A DNA stretch of 9,803 bases from NCBI GenBank assembly GCA_038204345.1, contig JBBRDB010000090.1:1-9803 (forward strand), in the 5' to 3' direction. The notes under the pieces are model-generated. The model worked only from the letters and a program-made list of their open reading frames with translations. It did no database searches and was not told where the DNA came from. Source of the DNA: JAHJSA01 sp038204345 (lineage in GTDB: Bacteria > Actinomycetota > Thermoleophilia > RBG-16-64-13). Below are positions 1 through 5,676 of this stretch, in pieces (the first letter of the stretch is position 1; the number at the start of each line of letters is the position of its first letter). The position numbers and the translations under genes were made by a program.

Positions 1-66
1 AGAAGCCGAGGTCCACCATCCTATCCTGTTTTGGGATATGGGGCTACTGCTGCCTATGGTCAGTAG

Positions 67-309
67 GTGGAACGGATCACTTCCCCTGCCGACCAGAAGA
101 AACTCCAGGCGCTGCTACGAGAAGTGCGGATGGAGGCCGGCCTGACCCAAGAGGAGGTGGCACGCAGGCTGGGGCGGCCGCAGTCGTTCATCAGCAAGTA
201 CGAGACCGGGGAACGACGGCTGGATATCTTGGAGCTACGGCAGGTGGTGGCCGTCTTCGGGCTGCCCCTCGCGGACTTCGTGGGCAGGCTCGAGGCCGGT
301 TTGCCCTAG
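67..309 (+). CDS. XRE-family HTH transcriptional regulator
   Basis: An 80-residue protein that is almost entirely one Cro/C1-type helix-turn-helix domain. Residues about 12-70 carry the family pattern: a first helix with LREVRMEAGLTQEEVARRLG, then the recognition stretch QSFISKYETGERRLDILEL. Such proteins bind operator DNA as dimers and often control a neighbouring toxin, restriction or phage gene. The start is GTG, directly after an in-frame TAG at 64-66, so the frame cannot extend upstream. No clear Shine-Dalgarno sequence precedes it. No effector domain is present, so it could be a lone regulator or the antitoxin/regulator half of a unit whose partner is lost. The next downstream frame (327-410) is very short and the surroundings are broken genes, which favours a lost partner. 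Family assignment is firm; the target is unknown. Confidence 0.85.
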   Translation: MERITSPADQKKLQALLREVRMEAGLTQEEVARRLGRPQSFISKYETGERRLDILELRQVVAVFGLPLADFVGRLEAGLP

Positions 310-326
310 CAGAAGGAGTACGCCCC

Positions 327-410
327 GTGCACCTGCGAGTGACCGGGGGCAACATCTTCTCGCGTCCCCGGCGAGAGTGTTTCTGTTTCCGCAACCTGGG
401 GCCTGCGTAA
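327..410 (+). CDS. 27-residue ORF with strong RBS, possibly a truncated partner gene
   Basis: This short GTG-started frame begins VHLRVTGGNIFSRP and ends at a TAA at 408-410. AAGGAG at 313-318 lies 8 nt upstream, one of the best ribosome binding sites in the window, and it falls just behind the XRE stop codon, so translation as the second gene of an operon is plausible. The product resembles nothing I recognise. It may be the first codons of a partner gene whose remainder was lost by recombination, or a chance frame behind a real RBS left from the ancestral gene. It contains two cysteines and no membrane segment. Confidence 0.3.
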   Translation: MHLRVTGGNIFSRPRRECFCFRNLGPA

Positions 411-630
411 GTGGTGGTAGCCATCGTCCCGTTGGCGGCGTTCGGCATCAACTGATACGCGCGGAGAGACGCGGAGAGCTTGCCCACGATAGGCGCAGTT
501 GGCACCGGCACTCAGTTGAGCGTGCCTGCATCCTGAGCGCTCCTATCTCATCCCAACCGCACCCAGCCCTCCACCAACCGGATGCTCGCCTCCCGCTCCC
601 TGATTGTCTCCAGGGCCTCCGCCTTGGCCA
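411..630. other. Gene-poor stretch with a faint minus-strand coding remnant
   Basis: No complete gene is supported here. On the minus strand, a frame ending at a TGA (548-550) reads AKAEALETIREREASIRLVE followed by a few residues. This is helical and charge-rich like a genuine protein C-terminus and runs from about 629 to 548. It continues without a stop into the 57-bp repeat but has no start there, so it looks like a severed tail of an unidentified gene. An imperfect 10-bp tandem (GCGGAGAGAC/GCGGAGAGCT) lies at 461-480. Long overlapping frames on both strands look like composition artefacts. Confidence 0.35.
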
Positions 631-687
631 ACGATCCTCGCCGATGCAGCGATCGATCGAGCGAGCTCAGGGTTTTTGTACCCCTCA
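631..687. repeat. 57-bp dispersed direct repeat, copy 1
   Basis: This 57-base block matches 9244-9300 at 56 of 57 positions in the same orientation; the only difference is C at 639 versus A at 9252. Identity stops abruptly at both edges. It contains the 10-bp palindrome CGATCGATCG (650-659), a GAGCTC site, and a short hairpin AGGGT-TTTTGT-ACCC near its right end. The flanking DNA differs between copies, so this is a discrete unit: an attachment-site-like duplication, an insertion-sequence end or a small dispersed repeat. No tRNA-like structure is visible. Confidence 0.9.
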
Positions 688-689
688 CC

Positions 690-936
690 TTCCGATTGCG
701 CGGGCAAGCTCTTCTACCTCACAAATGAGTCGCTGAAGAGGAAGCAGATTGACGAACTCTGGCAGGCGCGGAGAGCAACGTCGCCTGAGTCTCTCGCGAA
801 GGTTCTGCGCTCAGAGAAGGTCATCGATGCCATACGCAAGGAACTCTGGCGACAGACGGAGCACCGGGCGACGGCGGAGGACATCATCGACCTCCTGGAC
901 CGGACCGTGCTGAGGCCGGAGTGTCTGGCTGGTTGA
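690..936 (+). pseudogene. C-terminal remnant, resembles restriction-type HsdR-N-like protein
   Basis: The open frame entering from the 57-bp repeat becomes protein-like only after it, from about KLFYLTNESLKRKQIDELWQ, and ends at a TGA at 934-936. The final part, with SEKVIDAIRKELWRQ and a segment of the form AEDIIDLLDRTVLRPE, is reminiscent of the tail of proteins carrying a type I restriction enzyme R-subunit N-terminal (HsdR_N-like) domain. These often end with a charged helix followed by an 'EEI..LL...VL' motif. That is recognition from memory, not a search result. No credible start codon or RBS exists in this frame, and the catalytic part of such a nuclease would lie upstream, where the repeat and unrelated DNA now stand. 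I therefore call it a 5'-truncated pseudogene; about 75-80 residues remain. Confidence 0.4.
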
Positions 937-1011
937 TCTGACGTGAGGGGAGACGGACCACACAATCGGTAGGAACGCCGTTGCCGTGAGGGCGGTGACT
1001 TCAGCCATAGT

Positions 1012-1017
1012 GGGAGG
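1012..1017 (+). promoter_or_regulatory. Shine-Dalgarno for the 1023 gene
   Basis: GGGAGG lies 5 nt upstream of the ATG at 1023 and supports that start rather than a later one. Confidence 0.6.
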
Positions 1018-1022
1018 TTGGC

Positions 1023-1709
1023 ATGGGGCGCGTGGGTGACTTCTGGCGGGGACGTGGCAAGCTGGGCAAGGCGGGGATCATCTTTGGGGTGATCGTAGTC
1101 TTGGTCATACTTGCGCCAAGGGGCGACGGAGCAACGACCGCGGCGACGACGACCACGGCGCAGGCGGCGGTTGCCACTACCGCGGAAACGACTACGACGA
1201 CCGAGGCGACCCCGCCGACGGCTCAGGCACCGACGACGACCACGACGGCAGCCCCAACGACGACCACGACGGCAGCCCCAACCACGACCACGACAGCTAG
1301 CCCCACTGCAGTGCTTGAAGCCCTCATCACGGAGACCTTGAAGGGGGACACGAACAATAAGCAGCCGCGGCTGCGTCAAGTGCTCGTCGCCGAAGAAGCA
1401 GGCGGCGGGTACAGTGTCCTGGTGGAGTTCAACGCTGACGACAACCTCACCACCAACCTGAAAAAGACGGGCATCCAGAAGAGGATGTCTGAGGTGTACA
1501 TCGCCCTATACCAGAGCGGCCACGACGTGCGCTCCGCGGCGGTGTCTGCCTACTTCCCCCTCGTCGACAAGTACGGGGCGACCTCAGATGCGGCAGTGTA
1601 CAAGAGCATGCTCGACAAAGCGGAAGCCGACAAGGTCAACTGGGCGGCGGACTCCTCACTCCTAAAGCTCGACATTCTCCCGGGTGTCTGGACGACCACA
1701 CTCGAATGA
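1023..1709 (+). CDS. Membrane-anchored protein with Thr/Ala/Pro-rich stalk, unknown function
   Basis: A 228-residue protein in three parts. Residues 1-16 are basic (cytoplasmic side). Residues 17-32 form one hydrophobic segment (AGIIFGVIVVLVILAP), which is a membrane anchor or uncleaved signal. Residues 38-94 are a low-complexity Thr/Ala/Pro stalk that includes three tandem copies of APTTTTTA. Residues 95-228 are a soluble domain likely outside the cell, with mixed helix and strand character and ending GVWTTTLE. Such stalks are common in actinobacterial cell-surface proteins and may be glycosylated; this is family knowledge and is not shown here. I do not recognise the C-terminal domain and assign no enzymatic role. 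It has a good RBS and appears monocistronic. Its last 160 bases are overlapped convergently by the open frame of hicB. It could be part of a lipoprotein-like sensor, but there is no lipobox cysteine. Confidence 0.75.
   Translation: MGRVGDFWRGRGKLGKAGIIFGVIVVLVILAPRGDGATTAATTTTAQAAVATTAETTTTTEATPPTAQAPTTTTTAAPTTTTTAAPTTTTTASPTAVLEALITETLKGDTNNKQPRLRQVLVAEEAGGGYSVLVEFNADDNLTTNLKKTGIQKRMSEVYIALYQSGHDVRSAAVSAYFPLVDKYGATSDAAVYKSMLDKAEADKVNWAADSSLLKLDILPGVWTTTLE
1227..1298 (+). repeat. Three 24-bp tandem repeats encoding APTTTTTA
   Basis: Units at 1227-1250, 1251-1274 and 1275-1298 are each 24 bp and differ by only a few bases (the third has more changes and ends CAGCT). The length is a multiple of three, so copy-number change would lengthen or shorten the Thr-rich stalk without shifting the frame. 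Confidence 0.85.
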
Positions 1710-1885
1710 GGTTCGGGCACGACCTCTCCACTCTCACGCATGTCTTCCAGATGAAACTCGGGCGCTTCCGCGATGAGCTGACGAACCTCTTCCTCGGTCT
1801 CGGCAACGGCCACACACCCGGGTAAATCGGGCACGTAGGCGCCGAAGCTACCATCCCCCTTCTCAATCACAACCGCGAAGCGCAT
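1550..1885 (-). CDS. hicB: HicB-family antitoxin, C-terminus run-on
   Basis: The N-terminal ~65 residues are a typical partial-RNase-H-fold HicB domain: MRFAVVIEKGDGSFGAYVPD, then LPGCVAVAETEEEV, EFHLEDMRESGE and VPEPHSSVVV. HicB proteins bind and neutralise the HicA mRNA-cleaving toxin and repress their operon. Most short HicB proteins stop near residue 70. Here the frame continues about 42 residues to a TAG at 1550-1552, all antisense to the C-terminus of the plus-strand gene ending at 1709, and this tail looks like shadow sequence. Either the natural stop was lost at a junction or the tail is tolerated. AAGGAGG sits in the end of hicA, well spaced from the ATG at 1883-1885, and hicA stops 4 nt before, giving the classic hicA-hicB order. 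With hicA frameshifted, this may be an orphan antitoxin. Confidence 0.8.
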   Translation of the reverse strand: MRFAVVIEKGDGSFGAYVPDLPGCVAVAETEEEVRQLIAEAPEFHLEDMRESGEVVPEPHSSVVVQTPGRMSSFRSEESAAQLTLSASALSSMLLYTAASEVAPYLSTRGK

Positions 1886-1889
1886 CGCT

Positions 1890-2068
1890 CTACTCCTCCT
1901 TTCTGAGGCCCGTTTGTTTCAAGATGCTGTTGACCGTGCTGATCGGCATGTCCAGGCTCGGCTTACCGGCCACGGTGACCGTGCCAGGTTTGTCGGGGTG
2001 CTTGTACTGCCGGTGGCTGCCCTGGTCCTGGCGCAGAACCAACCGTCGTCTTCGAGTAGTCGGATGAC
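1890..2068 (-). pseudogene. hicA: HicA-family mRNA interferase toxin, frameshifted and 5'-altered
   Basis: Two adjacent minus-strand frames together spell a HicA toxin. The first gives VIRLLEDDGWFCARTR. The second continues GSHRQYKHPDKPGTVTVAGK and the usual end with SILKQTGLRKEE before a TAG at 1890-1892. HicA is a double-stranded-RNA-binding-fold ribonuclease, and its catalytic histidine lies in the GSHRQ motif, which is here beyond the frame break. Restoring one G (a C on the plus strand) in the CCC run at 2020-2022 would join the frames exactly, so a one-base deletion or a sequencing error is the cause. The normal Met start is absent: the frame runs upstream into IstB-like residues, with the bases for 'Val-Ile' present twice (2063-2074). 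Most likely an inactive toxin. The protein C-terminus is well conserved, so decay is recent or the indel is an artefact. Confidence 0.8.
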
Positions 2069-2140
2069 GATGACCTCGGCGTGATGGACGAGACGGTCGA
2101 CGAGGGCCGCCACGGCCAAGTGGACGCGCCCCACTGGGTT
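2063..2140 (-). mobile_element. IS21-family IstB helper ATPase, C-terminal scrap
   Basis: Directly in front of, and in frame with, the HicA fragment, the minus strand reads GRVHLAVAALVDRLVHHAEV. IstB-type ATPases of IS21 elements end with a segment of the form 'WG.V.....AAAL.DRLVHHAE', normally followed by a Gly-Asp-Ser-Tyr-Arg motif. Here that following motif is replaced by the HicA start. The scrap is about 25 residues, with no Walker motifs and no IS end recognised. It suggests that an IS21-type element once lay between the AAA+ gene and hicA and was deleted into the toxin's first codons. The assignment rests on a short motif from memory. Confidence 0.5.
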
Positions 2141-2148
2141 TGCGCGCT

Positions 2149-2163
2149 CGCGGCCCGGCCGCG
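2149..2163. terminator. GC-rich inverted repeat at the 3' end of the GNAT-AAA+ gene
   Basis: Seven-base arms CGCGGCC/GGCCGCG are separated by one base, touching the stop codon of the minus-strand gene (2164-2166). No T-run follows on the minus strand, so a terminator role is weak; it could be a chance GC palindrome. Confidence 0.2.
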
Positions 2164-3441
2164 TCAGAACCGCGCGAAATCCTCGATGTCCTCTTCGAAC
2201 TCGCGCACGATCCCCCCGGAAAGGGTCGGCCGCACCTCCGAGATGGCCTGCAGGAAGTCCTCGGTACCCGCGCCGGCCCCCGTTTCCCCGAATACGGCCC
2301 GCTCGAAGGCCAACTGAGCGGCCTTGCGGGCGGCAAACTCGATGTCGGCCGGGGTGAAGACGGCGCTTTCTTCGACCAGAGCGTCGAGATCGACCTCGGC
2401 GGCGGTGATACCTTCAACGTAGCGGCTCCATATCGACCGGCGCGCCTGGTCATCGGGGGGACCGATCGGCAACAGGTGGTCGAACCGGCCGGGCCGCAGA
2501 AACGCCGAGTCCAGGGTGCGGATCGAGTTCGTAGCGCAGATTAGAAGCCTATTGGGGTCACCCCGGAAGACCGGGATCGCCTTCAACAGCTCATTGGTCA
2601 CCGCCTGGGAGACGGGCGTGTCGACGCGGCTCTGGGCGATCTCCTCGACCTCGTCGATGAACACCACAGCCGCGTCGATCTCGGCCAGACGGTGAAAGAA
2701 CAGCTGCAGCTCGTGGGCCTGAGCGCCCCGCCCTCCGGCGGCCAGCCGGCTGGGGAAGAGCTCGATGAACGGCCAGTCCAAGCGCGAAGCGATCCCCTCG
2801 GCGAACGTTGTTTTGCCGGTGCCCGGCGGTCCAAAGAGGATGATCGCCTTGGGTGGCTGGACGCCGTGCTGGTCGGCGAGGTTCGGCTTCGCGAGGGGCA
2901 GGATGAGCCGCCGTTCGATGAGCCGCTTCTCCCGGTCCATCCCTTTGACCAGTTTCCAGAGGCCGGCCGGCATCCGCTGCCCACCCAGCTCGGCGAGGAG
3001 GTTGAGCTCGGCCGGTCGCGCGGGGAGGAACCGTTCGAAGTAGGTGACCTCGGGGCGGATGGTGAACCCGTGGTCCAGGAAGAGCTGCTCCTCGACCTCT
3101 CCGGGCGGGAACACGGCCGTCGTCTGCCGGACGCCCTTATCGAGCAGCTCCCGGTGGATGGCGTCGAGCAGACTGCTCGTGACTCCCCTCTCGCGCCAGG
3201 CGGGCGAGACGGCCAGACGGAGGATCCACGCCCGGTCGCCGCTGACACGGCTGACCACGGTGCCGATCACCTGCCCCTCTACCACGGCCAGCAGGGCCGG
3301 TTCGGCGGCGAGGATGGCGGCGACGACTTCCGCTAAACGAAAGAGCGGCGGCGAATCCTCGTTGGTGGTTTCTTCCCAGAGGCGGACTGCCTGATCGAGG
3401 TCGCTATCCTCGAAGTCACGGATCTGCCAGATGGGTCGCAT
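2164..3441 (-). CDS. GNAT acetyltransferase-AAA+ ATPase fusion protein
   Basis: A 425-residue, apparently intact protein. Residues about 5-138 form a GNAT N-acetyltransferase fold: an acidic N-terminus, then LRLAVSPAWRERGVTSSLL (about 74-92) as the acetyl-CoA pyrophosphate loop (R-x-x-G-x-T), and LFLDHGFTIRPEVTYFER near the end of the domain. Residues about 170-400 are a classical AAA+ module: Walker A GPPGTGKTT (204-212), Walker B VVFIDE (259-264), sensor-1 CATN (302-305), and the arginine-finger region RPGRFD (316-321), with a helical lid after it. The C-terminus is very acidic (EFEEDIEDFARF). All ATPase residues are present, so it should form an active ring, with the GNAT part possibly binding or acetylating a substrate protein. 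GAGGGGGG precedes the ATG by about 6 nt. It lies 84 bp behind the rsgA fragment on the same strand. The partner and substrate are unknown. Confidence 0.85.
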   Translation of the reverse strand: MRPIWQIRDFEDSDLDQAVRLWEETTNEDSPPLFRLAEVVAAILAAEPALLAVVEGQVIGTVVSRVSGDRAWILRLAVSPAWRERGVTSSLLDAIHRELLDKGVRQTTAVFPPGEVEEQLFLDHGFTIRPEVTYFERFLPARPAELNLLAELGGQRMPAGLWKLVKGMDREKRLIERRLILPLAKPNLADQHGVQPPKAIILFGPPGTGKTTFAEGIASRLDWPFIELFPSRLAAGGRGAQAHELQLFFHRLAEIDAAVVFIDEVEEIAQSRVDTPVSQAVTNELLKAIPVFRGDPNRLLICATNSIRTLDSAFLRPGRFDHLLPIGPPDDQARRSIWSRYVEGITAAEVDLDALVEESAVFTPADIEFAARKAAQLAFERAVFGETGAGAGTEDFLQAISEVRPTLSGGIVREFEEDIEDFARF

Positions 3442-3525
3442 GAGGCGCCCCCCTCAGTCTGCTTCGTCGGCGGGCGCGGAGTCTACTCCCCAGGGAAGGC
3501 GATGACAACCGGGGATCTGCTTATG

Positions 3526-3876
3526 CTACGGTCGCTCGATGTTTCGCTTCCCTACCTGTGCGCGACCGGTCCGCTTGTAGTAGTCTTTGGACGCCCTGTG
3601 GATGGTCTTCCCCTTGCGGTCCTTCTCCGCACGGAGACGTTCATCCGTCTTCACCGTCGCGGACTGCGCCTCGCTCATGAGTTTGTGATAGCTGGCCAAG
3701 CGCTCTGGCGGCAGCGTTCCTGACTCGACCGCAGCCCGGACCGCGCAGCCCGGTTCGTCGTTGTGCGTGCAGTCACGGAAACGGCATGACCGAGAGGCCC
3801 GGTCTATCTCCGGGAAGGTCGACGCGATGCCCTCCTCCGACCCGGTCAGGCCAAACGCGCGAAGCCCCGGACTGGT
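3526..3876 (-). pseudogene. rsgA: RsgA (ribosome-assembly GTPase) C-terminal fragment
   Basis: The last ~115 residues of RsgA remain on the minus strand. They begin PGLRAFGLTGSEEGI, the segment just after the G3 (DTPG) motif. The diagnostic zinc-binding pattern C-x4-C-x-H-x5-C follows (CRFRDCTHNDEPGC), then PERLASYHKL and a basic C-terminal helix ending at a TAG (3526-3528). RsgA is a circularly permuted GTPase that checks late 30S subunit maturation, usually about 300-350 residues. The OB domain and the G1-G3 part of the GTPase domain are absent. Upstream of 3873 the DNA belongs to an unrelated plus-strand gene, and 'DT' of DTPG is already replaced. The open frame extends to 4242, but that part is shadow. 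The fragment cannot be a GTPase; a functional rsgA must be elsewhere if needed. Confidence 0.8.
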
Positions 3877-4714
3877 CATAACCGCAACCATCGGTGACCC
3901 GGCGTCTGACCTCTTTGCCCCCCAAGACATCCTCGCGGTCCGACAACGATTCGGGCGGGTGTCGGAAGCTGCGGCGAAGGCGAACCCGCAGAAACTCGCG
4001 GCCCTTGTTCCTGACCGGGTGCGGCGCCTGCGCGTGGTCGAGGCTTTCCGGTCGATCATCCCGAAGAAGGGGAGCGGTGTCGGCCTCGACGTGCGAGGCG
4101 CCGGGGGAGAGCTTGTCGTGTCCACCGAGCGCCTCGGCCAAGGACTGAAGGACATCATGGCGGTGAGCCAGGCAGAACCGGCGCTCCAGACCGTGACGGG
4201 CAGACTCACTCGGATCGACTTTGACGAGCGGAAGGTGACCATCGTCTATCCGCCGACCAACCGGGAGCTGGAGTGCATATACGAGGAAGAGATCGAGGAC
4301 CTTCTCCTCGAGAACCCGAGGGAACTGATTCAGGTGACGGGTGAGGTAATCATCGACGAATACAATCAACCCAAGCGTATCGTCGACGTGAACGACATTC
4401 GTGAAGTGGATCTGTCACCCTTCTACCTGGCCGAGGTACAGCTGACGAACTACGTTCTCAGGCTACACGAACCATTGGTTCTAACCCCGGAGCTGGACGA
4501 GTCGAAGCAGCTGATGTGCCTGGTCTATCCCTCGCTCGGCGTCGACGTGTGCGCCTTCACGCGCGACGAACTCGACGAGGCGCTCGTGATGGAACTCGAT
4601 GTCCTGTGGCGGAACTACGCCAAGGTCGAAGATGGCGAACTCACGCCTGCGGCTATCGAGCTGAAGCGCGGACTACTCGCTCGGATGGACGAGCTAGCTC
4701 GTGCCGAGAGATAG
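3761..4714 (+). CDS. Conserved protein of unknown function, probably 5'-truncated, first gene of a HicA-like pair
   Basis: The open frame starts with ATG at 3761, but its first ~39 codons are antisense to the rsgA fragment and look artificial. Protein-like sequence starts near 3877 (DPASDLFAPQDILAVRQRF). The rest has three parts: a helical N-terminus to about LGQGLKDIMAV; a compact beta domain starting QTVTGRLTRIDFDERKVTI and including ELIQVTGEVIIDE; and a C-terminal part (LRLHEPLVLTPELDESKQL to the stop at 4712-4714) ending in a charged helix. No membrane segment or catalytic motif is visible. The natural start was probably lost when the rsgA junction formed; internal GTG codons (for example 3959) or ATG at 4156 could serve instead. 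The next gene overlaps by 14 nt, implying translational coupling. By analogy to HicAB-type pairs it could be the antitoxin side, but this is inference. Confidence 0.6.
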   Translation: MCVQSRKRHDREARSISGKVDAMPSSDPVRPNARSPGLVITATIGDPASDLFAPQDILAVRQRFGRVSEAAAKANPQKLAALVPDRVRRLRVVEAFRSIIPKKGSGVGLDVRGAGGELVVSTERLGQGLKDIMAVSQAEPALQTVTGRLTRIDFDERKVTIVYPPTNRELECIYEEEIEDLLLENPRELIQVTGEVIIDEYNQPKRIVDVNDIREVDLSPFYLAEVQLTNYVLRLHEPLVLTPELDESKQLMCLVYPSLGVDVCAFTRDELDEALVMELDVLWRNYAKVEDGELTPAAIELKRGLLARMDELARAER

Positions 4715-4985
4715 GCGCACCGCGGAGGCCGCACTCCTTGCCAAAGGCTTCAAGCCCGATGAGCGGCACCATCACTACTTCATCTGCCACGCCTCTGATG
4801 GCGCCCGCACGCCCGTCAAGACCAAGCCGAGCCACGGCTCCGGCAGCAAGACGCTTGGCGAATCCCTCTTGGTCCAGATGGCCAAGCAGTGCGGTGGTGC
4901 GAAACCCCAGTTCCTCGACTTGGTTGACTGCCCACTTGAACGGGACGCCTACGAACAGCTCCTAAGGGAGCGGAAGTTGATCTGA
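4701..4985 (+). CDS. Small HicA-like protein, putative toxin of a two-gene unit
   Basis: A 94-residue protein that starts GTG inside the end of the preceding gene (14-nt overlap) and stops at 4983-4985. Its pattern recalls the double-stranded-RNA-binding-like fold of HicA toxins: an N-terminal helix ending in LLAKGF, a strand with three histidines (HHHYFIC, about 23-29), then VKTKPSHGSGSKTLG with a conserved Ser-His-Gly (44-46), and a helix LLVQMAKQCG. The family's usual active histidine lies on a strand in the position of one of these. It differs from classical HicA in length and in the extra C-terminal LVDCPLERDAYEQLLRE helix. An RNA-cleaving or RNA-binding role is therefore reasonable but unproven. 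No own RBS is clear; coupling to the upstream gene is likely. Confidence 0.6.
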   Translation: MPRDRRTAEAALLAKGFKPDERHHHYFICHASDGARTPVKTKPSHGSGSKTLGESLLVQMAKQCGGAKPQFLDLVDCPLERDAYEQLLRERKLI

Positions 4986-5014
4986 GGGAATCCGGTCGCG
5001 CCAGGGGCGGTCGA

Positions 5015-5033
5015 GCGGTCGCCGGTTGACCGC
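5015..5033 (+). terminator. Possible hairpin after the HicA-like gene
   Basis: GCGGTC at 5015-5020 and GACCGC at 5028-5033 can form a 6-bp stem with a 7-nt loop, 30 nt after the stop codon. There is no T-run, so intrinsic termination is only possible, not shown. The rest of 4986-5160 holds no gene I can support. Confidence 0.25.
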
Positions 5034-5174
5034 GAGACTCAGCGCCACCGCCGCCCGGACAGAGACCATACCGCACTGCCGCTTCTTCACGATGGAAGAG
5101 CGCGCGCCGACCCTGGGCGAAGCACCTGTCGGTTCAGTCGGGGTCCATAGACTTCGCCGCCGTGCTTATGTATA

Positions 5175-5205
5175 TTTACTGTGATGCTAGTCCCACAAGG
5201 ATACT
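5175..5205 (+). promoter_or_regulatory. Candidate promoter of the abiEi-like gene
   Basis: The only AT-rich stretch of this intergenic region (about 5165-5225) precedes the abiEi-like start. TTTACT (5175-5180) and GATACT (5200-5205) could be -35 and -10 elements with a 19-nt spacer. A start site near 5212 would leave a leader of about 12 nt with no Shine-Dalgarno sequence, compatible with a leaderless-type mRNA. Confidence 0.3.
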
Positions 5206-5223
5206 ACTAACGTAACGCAGAAT

Positions 5224-5676
5224 ATGTCAGAACTCGGCCCTCGTGAGCTGGCCCTGCTGGCGACCCTCTCCCAGAAGGGTCGTCGGCTGTTCTATGCGGC
5301 TGAGGCGGAGCCTTTCTGGGGCAACGCCGCCCAGGCTCGCAAGGCGCTCGCCAGGCTGCATGAGAAGGGATGGCTGGAACGCCTCGACCGCGGACGCTAC
5401 ATGATCGTCCCGCTCGAAGCCGGGATGGAGCGCAAGTGGTCGGAAGACAGCCTGGCCATTGGCACGTTCCTGGCGCCGGAAGGCGCGGCGGCCTACTGGA
5501 CCGCGGTGCGCTATTGGGGCTGGACTGGAATGCCCCCACTCTTGCTCGAACAGAACGACGAGTGGGCGGTCACCCGCAGGTACATGAGCCAGATGTCGCT
5601 CGCGCAGATCTACGCGGGAGACGACCAGGCCGACGAGCGACCGCAACTCCACCCGGTTGCCATCCCGGTGCACTGA
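5224..5676 (+). pseudogene. AbiEi-type antitoxin/regulator fused to an IS256-family transposase tail
   Basis: Residues 1-~102 match the N-terminus of AbiEi-like proteins (type IV toxin-antitoxin antitoxins and related regulators). They show a winged-helix domain (LGPRELALLATLSQKGRRLF, FWGNAAQARKALARL, KGWLERLDRGRYMIVPLEAG), followed by the start of the second domain (WSEDSLAIGTFLAPEGAAAY, then TAVRYWGWTG). Full members have about 190-300 residues and continue with further beta strands. Here the sequence changes at about residue 103 (near nt 5530) to LLEQNDEWAVTRRYMSQMSL, which is the C-terminal signature of Mutator/IS256-family transposases ('DEW...RRY.S..S'). The frame happens to stay open to the transposase stop at 5674-5676. 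The DNA-binding domain is complete and could still act as a repressor; the toxin-neutralising part and any AbiEii toxin gene are missing. Confidence 0.7.

Noticed and set aside
1..66. Possible tail of an upstream gene ending TAG at 64-66
   Set aside because: Only 21 codons are visible and they are not recognisable, so neither coding status nor product can be supported.
714..1379. Long minus-strand Arg-rich frame opposite the 1023 gene
   Set aside because: It is antisense to the Thr-rich repeats; the Arg/Gly run is the mirror of GAC/ACG codons, with no RBS or domain.
2598..3248. Second minus-strand frame and plus-strand frames inside the GNAT-AAA+ gene
   Set aside because: Ser/Arg-rich composition typical of out-of-frame high-GC sequence; the 2164-3441 frame has all the motifs.
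3502..3723. Plus-strand ORF of 73 residues
   Set aside because: It is antisense to the conserved C-terminus of RsgA and has no recognisable features.
3880..4242. Upstream extension of the rsgA frame
   Set aside because: Residues before PGLRAFGL do not resemble the RsgA GTPase domain, and the plus-strand protein here is far better.
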